In this document: positions 1-12,100 of the stretch, one piece after another
Layout: each line of letters starts with the position of its first letter
Numbering within the stretch: the first letter of the stretch is position 1
Origin: Bugulina stolonifera
Lineage: Eukaryota > Bryozoa > Gymnolaemata > Cheilostomatida > Bugulidae
Length of the DNA: 64,000 nt
Reading direction: 5' to 3'
NCBI GenBank assembly: GCA_935421135.1
Contig: OW285188.1
Location: 3,648,733-3,712,732, forward strand
Position numbers and translations under genes: made by a program
Notes under the pieces: model-generated
What the model was told of the DNA's origin: nothing
Database searches by the model: none
Seen by the model: only the letters and a program-made list of their open reading frames with translations

Positions 1-150
1 CCTAGTGGTTAGGGCTCTTGACTTTCATGTGGGAGATCCAGGTTCCATCCCTGTAAAGTTCATTGGTGGTGTTAGGAAGGGCATTCAACCTTGTAGTGCT
101 CCTGTGCTACTTTGTCCCCCTTCTCTACCACCAAATTGTAAAATGCAGAT
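1..150 (+). mobile_element. tRNA-derived SINE, copy 1 (5' end may be cut by the window edge)
   Basis: The first ~60 bases read like a tRNA head: an A-box-like stretch (TAGTGGTTAGGGCTC) is followed ~30 bases later by a B-box-like GGTTCCATCCC. A tail follows (TCATTGGTGGTGTTAGGAAG). The same head-plus-tail order recurs in reverse orientation at about 11640-11835, and part of the tail recurs at about 22136-22222. Recurrence of one unit at three unlinked places with internal Pol III promoter boxes is the mark of a SINE. Family name unknown. Confidence 0.65.
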
Positions 151-972
151 CTTACCTGGGATTAAATATGGGAAGTAAAATTGGTAAGTTTTAAAGATAT
201 ATTAATAAAGGCCTACTAAATATATGAACCCGAGGCTAAGCATTTCACGGAGTCTACTAACTAAGCAAAACATAGGCTGGATAGCTCAATGGTTCAATTA
301 TTATACCCAGAAGCAGGAGGTCTTAGGTTTGTGATTAATACAGGCTTTTGCAACATACATGTATGACGCTACATAACACAATGCACATAGGCCTACCTAA
401 CTACTACACCATAGGTCTACAGGATAACACGTATGGTACATCAGTATACAAAGAGAACTGAAATGAGGTATAGTCATCTGTCTGATCAATAAAACTACAT
501 TATGCATCATTAATTAATCACCATAATAAAGTTTAATTTATCTCTACAATAAGTTACAATGTTATTTTCATCTTGATCGTGCCATAATTAACTGTTTGCC
601 AAACTAAAAGCTACAACAATATAATTTAATATTTAGCTTATCTATTTGGATGCCAGCCTGCAAAATCAAGCATATAATTCATATTGATATTTGCTACATT
701 TATCTTAGTATAATTTAACACACGATTCAAATTGAAATTTAGGATAAAATTATTTTACTGTATTGTTATGCATTGGAATTTATACTTTTATAGTATAACT
801 AGCATCATCATGATCATTAGATTGTTAGATGACATGATTTATTAAATTAAATTAAAATTTGTAATTTTATTCATTCAGCTAGCAACAATAGCAACACTAG
901 AGGGCCTAGAGCAAAGATTAAAATTCACAACATACATGAACATAAGTATAGACACCCATTACTTTACATTAC
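151..972. other. Left-edge AT-rich non-coding stretch (probable TRAPPC8 intron 1)
   Basis: This lies downstream (minus strand) of the TRAPPC8 first exon, so it is probably the start of its first intron. It is AT-rich with no further TRAPPC8-like exon that I can read. Apart from the tRNA-like sequence at 272-341 I see nothing specific. Confidence 0.5.
272..341 (+). pseudogene. Degenerate tRNA-like sequence (tRNA pseudogene or SINE head)
   Basis: The order GGCTGGATAGCTCAATGGTT (acceptor stem plus A-box/D-arm-like), then an anticodon-arm-like stretch around CCCAGAAGCAGG, then AGGTTTGTGATTAA (a decayed B box) resembles a tRNA. The B box lacks the canonical GGTTCGA and the stems are imperfect, so a working tRNA gene is unlikely. 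It differs from the SINE at 1-150. Confidence 0.4.
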
Positions 973-1129
973 CTGCTGAAGTGAGTCTACTAAATGGCAA
1001 CAGCAGCTCAACGAAAGAAAGATGGTTTTTCTGGCATATTTCATTAGCTTCTTCTGAAGTAATAACCCCAATGCAAGGACTAAACGTATCCCTTACAAAT
1101 GAGTGAGCGGGTTTCCGACATAGGGCCAT
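973..1129 (-). CDS. TRAPPC8: TRAPPC8 first coding exon (partial gene)
   Basis: Minus-strand ATG at 1129-1127 opens 52 codons plus one base, ending at a GCAG|GTAATG donor at 973. The peptide contains DTFSPCIGVITSEEANEI followed by NHLSFVELLLPFSRLTSA. Human TRAPPC8 has the closely similar N-terminus DSFVPCV...DEA...NHLSFAELLKPFSRLTSEV, as I remember it. TRAPPC8 is a subunit of TRAPP III, a tethering complex acting in ER-Golgi traffic and autophagy. The ATG has G at -3 and G at +4. Remaining exons are expected to the left of the window. The gene is head to head with MTSS1, the two start codons about 2.0 kb apart. The exon is too short to stand out as an ORF; identification rests on the NHLSF...PFSRLTS block. 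Confidence 0.83.
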
Positions 1130-3002
1130 GACTTATATTCAGCCTAATTGATCACCATGGTGTGAACAGAGATAGAAGCCTACAAGGAGAAATACTGCTG
1201 TACAAGAATTTCCAAGCTCTAGATACACCCTCAAATTTCCAATGATCATAAGAGATAGCCCAAGTATTAGTTAACGAAACAGGTGTAAATGTTACAAGAA
1301 TGCCATCTAGACTATATGCGTGCAGACCAAGTACTAATCATACGGCTATAGACCAATTAGATTAATGCAAAGTTAACTTCCGTTACACCAAGAACGATGT
1401 AAAGAGAGTTATCTATGCATGTGATTGGTTCACTAAACTAATCACGGTGTTTTGATTGGACTGTGACTTCTCGTCTATTAAAGGATTGTGGGAATGTATG
1501 CAAGTCTAGCAGGTGCTTCCATGATAAATTTACAAAAATTTCGACTTGGATTTATACCGTATCGCATAATTCGGGTAATAGTATAAAACAATGCATTTAT
1601 GAACCACACAGGATCTAACTTAACAGTGCTATAGTGAATTAATGTCAGGTAGTTGATTGTTGCACAAATTTATATTTTTATAACTAGCCTATACCCTACT
1701 ACTAACAACTATACAACAAGTAACAATAATGTACGAATATAATATTATATTGTGACTTGTTGTATAGTAGTATTGAATATTAATACTGTTACTGTATATA
1801 CTTATACTACAACTAATACTAGGATAGTTACTATACTTTACTACTTATACTTTTAATTTTTTGCATAGATTTTAGATTTAGTAAGCCTAATTTAAATAAA
1901 ATTTAATAGAATAAGAATGACTAAGCTGTATAATTTTTAGTATTTTTCATAATATAATAATAATTATCACAGAAGGAGTAATACTTAGGCCTATACTACG
2001 TAGAAAGCTATATTGTCACTTGAACTACAAAATTAAGCAGCATTTTTAGGCCTAGGGGCCTACTAAATGAAGCTGGCACTACATTTAATCAATACAGTTG
2101 ATTTAGTTTGATGATAGCTGATGGTACATATTCTATAATATAATACTTATTGGTATAAATAATAAATATATATGCCTAATATTGTAAGTTAATAAAATAG
2201 GCTACTAGTTATATTAGTTAATATTTATAATAATAAATACATTAAACAATGGTTAGTCGAATTGTACCACTACAATAGACTAAAGTCAAACTGTAGGCTG
2301 AGGTAGCAGATACAGTGCAGTGCAGGTATTTTGCTTGCCAACGTTATTATAACATTTGTTTATTACAGTGGACTAAAGTAAGTCTGCAAGGTTTGTTGAT
2401 TTAGCAGGAGCAATGGATGACGCTGATTGGTGTAATACATGTAGCAGCTACACAGTGACTGCGGCATGCACCATATTTCTAAGGATAAACCCATGCCAAT
2501 CAGTTACAATACTACTTGCTGTCCAGAGCAAATAATTGCCTGGAGTAAATCAATCTACATGAAAGCCATCATATTGACACCAAATTACGCGAATCACCAC
2601 AATGTCTGTTGTGGGGAAATGCGTCATACAAACCAATTTCCTGTTTTGATACGACTTGAAGCCTAAATACTTAGGGAAACCCAGTGTTTGTTATGTCAGA
2701 CAATGTTAAGTAGGTCTAATATAACAAAGTGTTTGGAGTTATCTCAACACTCCCCCTGCTTTGCTTTACTGACTAACCGCTAGTCTATCAACTATGATGC
2801 CATGTAATGGCTAATGATCTTTATTAATGGAACCTTGCTTGATTTGACTTAAAGGTAAATTGATTTAATTATGTGTGGACACTAATGGCCATCTTATCAT
2901 TTACTGGCTGTTAGCTCTGTATTGTCTATAGTTTTCTATGTGTGTCATACATACATTGTGCAACTTTCCTAATCCTAATCCAACAATATTTTTGTTTTAC
3001 AG
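1130..3002. promoter_or_regulatory. Head-to-head intergenic region between TRAPPC8 and MTSS1
   Basis: The region lies between two divergent start codons, so promoters of both genes should be here. It is AT-rich. An imperfect 20-bp inverted repeat sits at 1709-1728 / 1748-1767. A good acceptor (TTTTTGTTTTACAG, ending at 3002) suggests that a 5'UTR exon of MTSS1 begins at 3003, so the MTSS1 promoter would be further upstream. No clear TATA box or CpG-rich core was recognised. Confidence 0.4.
1709..1767. repeat. Imperfect inverted repeat (hairpin), 20-bp arms
   Basis: CTATACAACAAGTAACAATA at 1709-1728 is matched on the opposite strand by 1748-1767 with one mismatch, separated by 19 bases of AT-rich loop. 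It lies in the TRAPPC8/MTSS1 intergenic region. It could be a MITE remnant or a chance AT-rich hairpin. Confidence 0.6.
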
Positions 3003-3160
3003 TGTGTGGGAGGAGATAGATCATCAGTTGAAGGACACATTATATGATTACTAGAAATTCTATGTTCTCATGGAGTATGTACTGTCAATACTAGGATAGC
3101 AAGTGTAACCTGTAGTATTCACTGGAATCACAATAAGGTATAACCGACAGCATTTCGAAG

Positions 3161-6100
3161 ATGGGTGTATCAGAGCTGGAGTCAAACTGCAATGCACTGA
3201 GTAACTTGTTTCAAGGCCTCATCAATGATATGAGGGTGAGAGAGTTATTATTCATCCAAAGCCTTCTTTATCTTGTTTGCCTTTGTGCTTATAACATTAA
3301 TGGGCAGGTAGTTAGCAGGTAGTTGGCAGGTACTCTGCCAGCTACATTTATATGTATATATAGCAATTTAGGCAGTCTTTCACCTACAAGTTGTGCAGTG
3401 GCCACACTATTTTACCATGTGATTATTGGTAAATAATTATGCAGCATTCATCAGTGGACTCCACCTATTTCGGCATACTTTACATGACTTGTGTGTACCA
3501 GTATACTACTGGGTGTAGGGAAATTAGCTCATTGAATAGTAATGTTATCATACATATGGATGTATATATAGGCCTATAGGCCTAAACATATTGTATGATG
3601 AGACAGATATATAATATCTCTGTACACCCACATACCACACTTTTACTTGGAGTATATTATGATACTCCATAATTACATGTTTTACCCCCAATTGAGATGG
3701 AAATGATTCTGTGGAATGAGTTGAATAAGTTCATCCAAGCTAGATTGGAGGCAATACACTCTGTATGCCTTCGTTACCTACCATTAGCATATACATGTAT
3801 CTATGCGGCTAGAGACCCTGTATTACAGTATGTACACTGTATGTTTCTGTTAACAGGACAGTGTCCCTGCGTTTGAGGAATTGGCTAACAGAACCACCAA
3901 ACTCCACTCCACACTAAGGTGAGCCTGCTCCACACTACCTGCACTGTAATAAATAATTATCCTATACTTGAATTAGTATACAGTTAGATTCTGTAACCAA
4001 TAAGCAAGTTGGCAACCAAGATCTATTATTATTCATATAATGGGAAACTTGGGAACTTGCATTATTATAGTATACATCTACATTGTATAATAATAACCGA
4101 TACCTTTTCACTTATTTACTTATCCAATGTTTACTTAAACATGTATTTTTGTTGTATTTCATTCTGTGGCTGATACTCTGTTGTAGAGCTTCGATTGTAG
4201 CAATAGCTGGTTTTTTGGAGGCATTTCAGAAAGTTGCAGACGCCGCAACTGGTTCTAAAGGTAAGTCAAATATCTCATCCTCCCTTTGTTCTTGTGATCA
4301 CACTAGTCTGGGAGAGATTGGTGTGAACCAAGTCTGTACTTACTCTGATTAGGCATAGTAACAGCAGACCTACATGGTAACATGGTAACAGTACATGTAG
4401 GTGTGTTATTTGTTTGGCAGATGTAGGTTACCATAGTAACACTATTGTGTACCCTAACAATGGGTGTTTCATACACAACACAGTATCTCCAATTTTATTG
4501 GTTAGATACCACAAACTGGCAGCTGACTGCTTGGGAACCTCAAATAAGCATAATAGCAGATCAGTTTGGGTTTTTCTACATTCATAATTTTCCCCAGCAC
4601 CAATGATTGCTAGATCTGGAATGCAGCAGACTGTGGGATAGTTTGGTACACTCCACAGGGCTCTGTCAAATCATGAGGCTGAATTGCCATATACATAGCA
4701 GCTAGTCTGGACTCTCTGAACTACTAGGTTAAGTGGTTATGATAATATTATGTCAATGTAGTGCTATGCTAAATAGCTGTAAGCTAAGCTACCCTCCACT
4801 TAGGAGCTGATAAGTGGATGAACTGATAATGGCCTGCTGAAGAAATTGAACATCTGTAATTTATTTACTGGCATGTTATGATAGTAATTTATCGACACGA
4901 ATTGCTATCAGCATTGCACACTAGCTCCTCAGTAGAGAGTATGGACTGCCCTGGGTGCCTCTGAGCTGAGCACACACAATGTCAGCATATATTATATTAT
5001 ATGCTGGCAATCATTACTCCACAACAAGCTTCGGCTTGCACTTAAATTTAGAAAATCAATATGGCTGTTGTGATTAGGTGGTCATGTGAAAGATATGCTA
5101 CATTCAATTATGGCTTTGTTTTAATATTAATTGAAATGGGTAAATGAAGTTTCTATCTCAAACGAGTTGACAGTTAGCAGCTAGTGCTAGCTAGTGTTGC
5201 TGCTGGCTGACTAGGGCCTAACATCAGCTGCTTCAATGAAATGCAAGCAGAAATTAAAAGTTATAAAATAACAATCATTTGCAGTAAAACCTGTACATAG
5301 TAACAGTTTAATTACTAGTATAGTACTAGTAGCTAGCAGTAGCAGTTACAATGATACTAAATTATTATGGATCTCATATTTCATGTGCAGCCTGCTGCTC
5401 ATTCTCCCCTTACAAGATAACTCATAATTAGATTGGACTCTTGACAGCTAATTGGCTGGTAGAGCAGGTAGACAGGCAGCAGACAGTTGAGATTTTACCT
5501 GCACTGAATGTACAATGTGCATAGCTTGTATAATAGGATATCAAATGCTACTTACTACTACAGATTATATGCTAGTAAGAGTAAAGTAATAACCCATACA
5601 CTACAACAGTACCTTCATATGCTGTCGGACAAAGTTGAGATAGCTGCTGTAGGTCCATAGTAGGGAGATGCCAACACATAGTTTGAGTGCATTTGTCCCA
5701 AATCCCAACCCCCAGATTTCAACTAATTTTTATTTTTGATATTATATTTTTTAATTAATTAAAATTAATTTACTGTGAGTTGTGTTCTTCTAAATTTAAT
5801 CTACACAGTTTCAAACTGTCTCTTACGAAGTGTAGCAGTTGGATTCATTGCTCCAAGCCCCATGTCTGGTTAGAACCAATGCCAATGCGTACAGTACTAG
5901 CCTACTATCAGAGACTTGGCTACCAGCTCCACAGCCTGTCCTATAACTGGACAGACTTATTATTGATCAACCAAATAATTACAATCCATGTTATTAGGGT
6001 AAGCCTGACCTTAGGCTGTTGTGCTATTTTATGAAATTACCACAGGATAATGTATTCAATTGGTCTGGATACTAGCTGCAATACAGGCTTATATTCAAAT

Positions 6101-9100
6101 ATCCCATTACTTGTGGTAAGTAACTCTTTTTATCTACAAAATGATTTCATGAAATTTGTCAATAAAGAAGAAAGAAATATTTTAGATTTGTATGACTATC
6201 TATTCATGAATAAACTGAATAGACAGAAGCAAGTCGCTGATTTGATCAACTGATAGCATCTCCTACTGCCTGCCAAGACCTATAGGAGGCCAGGCCCACA
6301 CTTTACTTACTATAAACTAACCTGTATGCTGTGTAAATACTGTATTATGTACATTAGCTGAAGCCCAGTAATGAATCTGCCATTGAACTCCATAAAACTA
6401 ATAGATTACCAACCTGGGTGGGAGAAAAACAGTCTAGACTGGAAACCGTCTCCCCTATTTAATTGGGGGTTGTATGCTTGGGTTGGATAGTAGTGGCTTT
6501 GGTATTACATGTAAATACCAAAATTTTTGTACATCTGTGGAAAGTGTTAGGCACTGCTAAGAAGTCTGCTTTTGCACTGGAATTTAATATCGACAAGTTT
6601 CAAAAACTTAGTTGCATGACACAAAATAGATTTCAATAAAAGATATGACCATCGCCATCTTTATTCCACAATTTGCCTGGAAACTCCTAAAACATTGCAA
6701 TTTCTCTCCACTCAGCCCCAACCCTCCTGTGATGTATAGGTTATCCCCCATTGCTCTACTCTCTACTCAGCCCCAACCCTCCTGTGATGTATAGGTTATC
6801 CCCCATTGCTCTTCACTGGTCTGTATTGGGGCACCTGGTCCCATACTGACTAATTATTGTATGTGTGTATTAGTATATTAGGTAGGCCTACATGTATATT
6901 ATCTACCTGTGTATAACAATACAGGAAGTGTACATTAATCTATCCTCACTTGAAACTAATCCTAGTTAATCACTACCATAAGTATGATTTGTCTTGGCAG
7001 GTGCTACTAAAGAGATTGGGAAATCTTTAACCAGGCTCTGTTTGCGTCACAGAAGTATAGAGAGTAAGATGAAGCTATATGCTAAGTGAGTTAACTTCTT
7101 GTCATCTCTTCAACCTGCATTGTACTGTATGTGTACATGTATATTAACCATAGGGTGGAGGGGGTCACTTCTTGCACTGAACCCCACTCTTTGTGTAGTG
7201 ACAACCTGGTTCTGAGTCTACATTTTATCAAACAGACTGCAGTAATAGCTTGCTAGTAGCTAGTCCTTGGTGTCGTTGTAAAGTGTTGGGTAAATTAGAA
7301 ACTGACCAACAAACAACCTGTGACTATCTTCCACTGCACTGTTGTGCATGACTGTGATGTACATGTATATGTGTATTATTTGCTTCCTATCTCGCTATTC
7401 CTTATCAGCTAGACATTTTATCACTTGGTCAACATTGTATGCATACGTCACTCTGCACCCACAAGTAAACACTAAATGGAGTGCTGCCTCTACTCCACTG
7501 TATATTATAACCAATAGGTCTATAGGCTATTTAGTTATACTCTGCTCTGCATCATATATAGGTTTCCCATTACACAGTGAGCTGGTACTTGCTGCCTCTT
7601 ATTTACTCTGTAAGGCAGCTTCAGCACATAATGAGAGAGGTATCGCCATTGATTTGGTGTTTGCTTTGTATTTATACTTGTAGTATACTTAGTAATAATT
7701 AATAACTGTGTAGGGGTACATGTATATAGTACATGTTCCAATTTATATATACATACATACATGTACATGCGCTCACTTATCTAAGGTTATAATATAGTAC
7801 ATGTACTTAGTCTCAAGTGTTGGTACTAAGGCTAGAGGGAAATGAAATCTTTCTGCAAGTCTGTGTCCAACCAACAATGTACTCGATCCCATTGAATCTG
7901 TAACAGCTAAGGGAGATTACTCCCGACAAATACTATACAGTACTGTTGGTAAATAGTCCACATTAGTAACAATGGTAGGTATCCAATAGGTACTGTGTAC
8001 ACATGATATTGTACTGTTGACTGGGATGGGCTAGTAATTATTGGATTTATCAATTTACTGTCTCTCTGTGGTATAAGCCATTCACATGTACACCTGGTCA
8101 CCCTGTGCTTTGAGTGCTTCTATTCTATGTACCTAATTCATACTTAGTCAATGCACCTACATGTACACTACATGGTAATACATGGTACACAGAGGCATAT
8201 ACTCATACATAATACAATGCATTACATACATTATTAGTAATACATTTTAGTTGTACCTGTACATGTAGACCTTCAACCTAGTATGCACTTTACCATAATT
8301 GATTCAATAGAAAACAGGAATTCTTCTCTATAAACCAGTTTATATAGTAGGTGTAAGACAATAAACATCCCCATTTGCATAGCAGTTATGGGCCCTCTTA
8401 ATTGATAACATGACTCACAAATTAATGGCTGGGCCCCAAAAGGACTGTATATCAAGTTAATTGGTAATGGTAGGATGTAGGCATTAGCTTACAGCAGTAA
8501 CTATATTACCCCCTCGGTTGGCTTCACCTCTGTTTACTGTATTGTTTATGGGCTTGCAGTTGGTTACTTATAACTAACTGATATAGGGTAGGGCAGGGCA
8601 GGGCTTCTATAACATTCTCTAAGGTCACACATTGATATTCATTTGGGTGACTGAGTCCGGATACATGGTGATAAATAACAACTCTAGCTCTATAGAAGCT
8701 GTCTATATGTCAACATGTGTTTACTAAGTCGAATGCTTCCCTGTCTAGTAATCACACTAGCTGTGGTGTGTGACAACTGATACCCCTTCCTATTCACAGT
8801 ATTGAACTTGATACATACAATATACACTATACACCATCTGTTATTCTTGTAACTGATATAACTATAGCTAATATGAAGTATGTGTACTGTCCAGTTGTTT
8901 ACTGCTGCCGCTGCCTGCCTGCAGTAGATCAATATCTGCTAGTAGAACAATGGGTGCTTTGTGGTATACCTCACTGGCAGCATGTCAATCATTATAGTTA
9001 TTGACTATAGCATCTGACCCCTACTCCTGCACCTACTCACTGGCTCTGCACACTGCAATACTAGTGCTAGCAATAGAAAGTGTCTCATAATTGGACGATG

Positions 9101-12100
9101 ATAGTAAGGTAGATATGCCTACCTACTACATAGTACATTCAAGTAGGAACGATCTCTATATACATGTAAATGGACCAATGACCAGCATTGATAGCAGTCA
9201 AGGGTTGGGGAGATAACTCTCCAAAACGAAACTGCTCTACTGAATTAGCTTTCCTTCACAATTATAATACAGTCATGTAAATAGGTTACTGGGTGAACAC
9301 AGGGAGCCTTTCACTGAATTAATATAACAAGAGATTGTATTATAGTATATTGTCAAATATTTATCTAGTGTTGTGTGAGGTGCAGACAGAAAGGGTGGAT
9401 GTAATGTTTTGATAGAATACACTTGAATTAGAGCATTGTATTCAATGTTAGTCATAACTAGTACTACTAACTAACTAATCATAATACATTGTATGTGTGT
9501 AAATGTTACATTATATTAACTACATTCTTGTAAATATCCATTATCTATTGTAGACATCAAGTATACTATTTGCTATATCATTGTACCTTTATCCTCTTCA
9601 GAAGACAGTAAATATTATGTATGCTTAGCTAGTTACTAGACCATAATATCTTTACTAAACAAGAGCTACTAGTATATCATGCAATTTTGCTGATCATAAA
9701 CATAAGACTTGAGCAGAAACACAAGTTTGATTTCTTGGCTGGATTACATAGCATGTAGCTGGCTGTCAGTGTGACATATTATTATCTATCATCATGCTCC
9801 TTTCTATAAATATTCTATATTCATTTTTGTAAGTCTCTATAGCTTATCTAGTTGAGATCATTATGGAAAGTATAAAGTGTATCACATGCCACTGGCTCTG
9901 ATAAACCTCTGACTGAGTAATCTTTGCCTTGGATCAATAAAACCCTAGCATTTCTTTAGACTGTCTGATCAAAGAGAACACGACTGCTTGTTTTATCACT
10001 TTCAGTGGTTTAGACTCTGTATACTTGATTATTTTCCCTGGTTTGTGGGAGCAGTATATATGCTATTCTTTCTTGCTTGTATGTAGTCACATATGACAAG
10101 GAATAGTGTTGATTTTCCTTGAAGTTTGAAGTCAGAGGGCAGCTTAAATACGGGATGTGAATCTAACTGTTGGGTGCAATAGTAGCCTAGTGTAGTTATA
10201 CTTCCAGTTGGCTTGGATCAGCACAGCGAAGACAACTCCTCGTACTGAATTTGTTGCATTGCACGAGTTCTGCACTGGTACATGTGTACATGGAAACTAC
10301 CAGCTCCTGACTTTCCTGTACATTAGGCTTTCCCTGCTTCCTACTAACAGATGGTATTGTGCTTGTCATGTTTTGCAATGTATATGGATAATTTATGGTA
10401 AATTAGATGAGCATTGTGGTGTGGTATTGTAGTTCCTTGATGGAAGAGTTGGCAGTACCACTGCAGGAGAAACTAGAGGACTGGAAGAAGAATACAGTTC
10501 AGATAGATAAAGATCATGCCAAAGGTCTGTATAGCCCATATAGCTAATAGGTATTATATAAACATGCTAGGTGCTATGTAGGTGGTTGTCAGTGAGCCCA
10601 GGTCTGTAGATTAAAACAGGAATTCTCTTAGATAATGGGATTACCTCCCCATTCTACCCTAGTATTACAGTCATAGTATGGGTATTATATACACATATAC
10701 ACATTATATACACATGTAGGTAATAGGCACTTGTCAAGCACCTAGTCTAACAAATGCAGTTTGCAGGTCACTGTGTAAAATAGGCCTATAATATTGTACA
10801 AAGTGCTGCTTTGTGTAAAGTAAACTACATGTATTATATGTAACCAGGTCAGGTAGAGGTGTGTGTTCATTTCATTGTTACTCAAGTAATAGAATATATT
10901 TACTGAACTATAATATAAATGCATCTGAATAAAGTGATAGTAACTTGGGCAGACATAATTTCAATAGTTTACAATAATATCATGGACAATGGTTTGGCTA
11001 TCGTATACCTTTATGTTTGGCCCAGTATGCAATGTACTAGTAATATAATATAATTTTTAATACTGTGTGTGCTTTGGTCTAACAGTTCGGATATTTCTAT
11101 CATAGCTCTATGGTGATATGATACTGTACCACAAGACATACATGTAGATGATTTAGATGTCCTATGTAATGTAGACAGTGAGCTGTGTATATATTATAGT
11201 ATAACATCTTTAGTAGAGTTATCAGTAGCTACTGTATGTGGTAACTACCAGCTACATGTACAAGTGACTTTAGCACAGAGATAGTAGGTTGAGAGGTGAT
11301 TATCTATATGTCCTCAAATGTGACAAGGGTCTTTATCTTTGGGGTCAACAATCCCTCTATCAGAGTCATTAGTGTAGGTAGGGTGAGCTCTGGCACAGGG
11401 TGAACAGCCACAGGTAAGCATATCCTTGTCCTTATGCAGTAGGGCTACACTCCCACCACACACACTCTGATATGGGTAAATACAGGGCAGGGAACAGAGC
11501 AATGCAATAATAATACACTATGATAGATTGCTGGTCGGTTTTTTTGGGCTTACTTCTTATCCCTAGTATATATATTCAATTAACATTGTCTTCATAGAAA
11601 TAACAGTTCAATTGGTATAAATACAGCCTGCTAGGCAGAGCTAGGATCCGAAGAGATGAGTATTTTATAAGAGGTAAAGGAGTGGTCACCTGCTGTTCCC
11701 AGCATGGCAAATGACTATGTGGTGCAGGAGGTACTTGAATGCCCTTCCTAACACCACCAATGACCTTTACAAAATAGAACAGGATCTTCTACATGGAAGT
11801 CCAGAGCTCTAACCCCACTAAACCACAGCTGCTCCTTCTATATTGTATATATACATTGTACCATGTAGGCATATATTATGTGTTACAGATAGTAATATAT
11901 ATGATTGTATATTGTATGTACACTGTACCATGTATATGTGTTACAGGTAGTAATATATATGATTGTATGTACACTGTACCATGTATATGTGTTACAGACA
12001 GTAATATATATGATTGTATGTACACTGTACCATGTATATGTGTTACAGATAGTAATATATATGATTGTATGTACACTGTACCATGTATATGTGTTACAGA

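Noticed and set aside
272..341. Functional tRNA gene
   Set aside because: B box and stems are degraded; more likely a pseudogene or SINE head.
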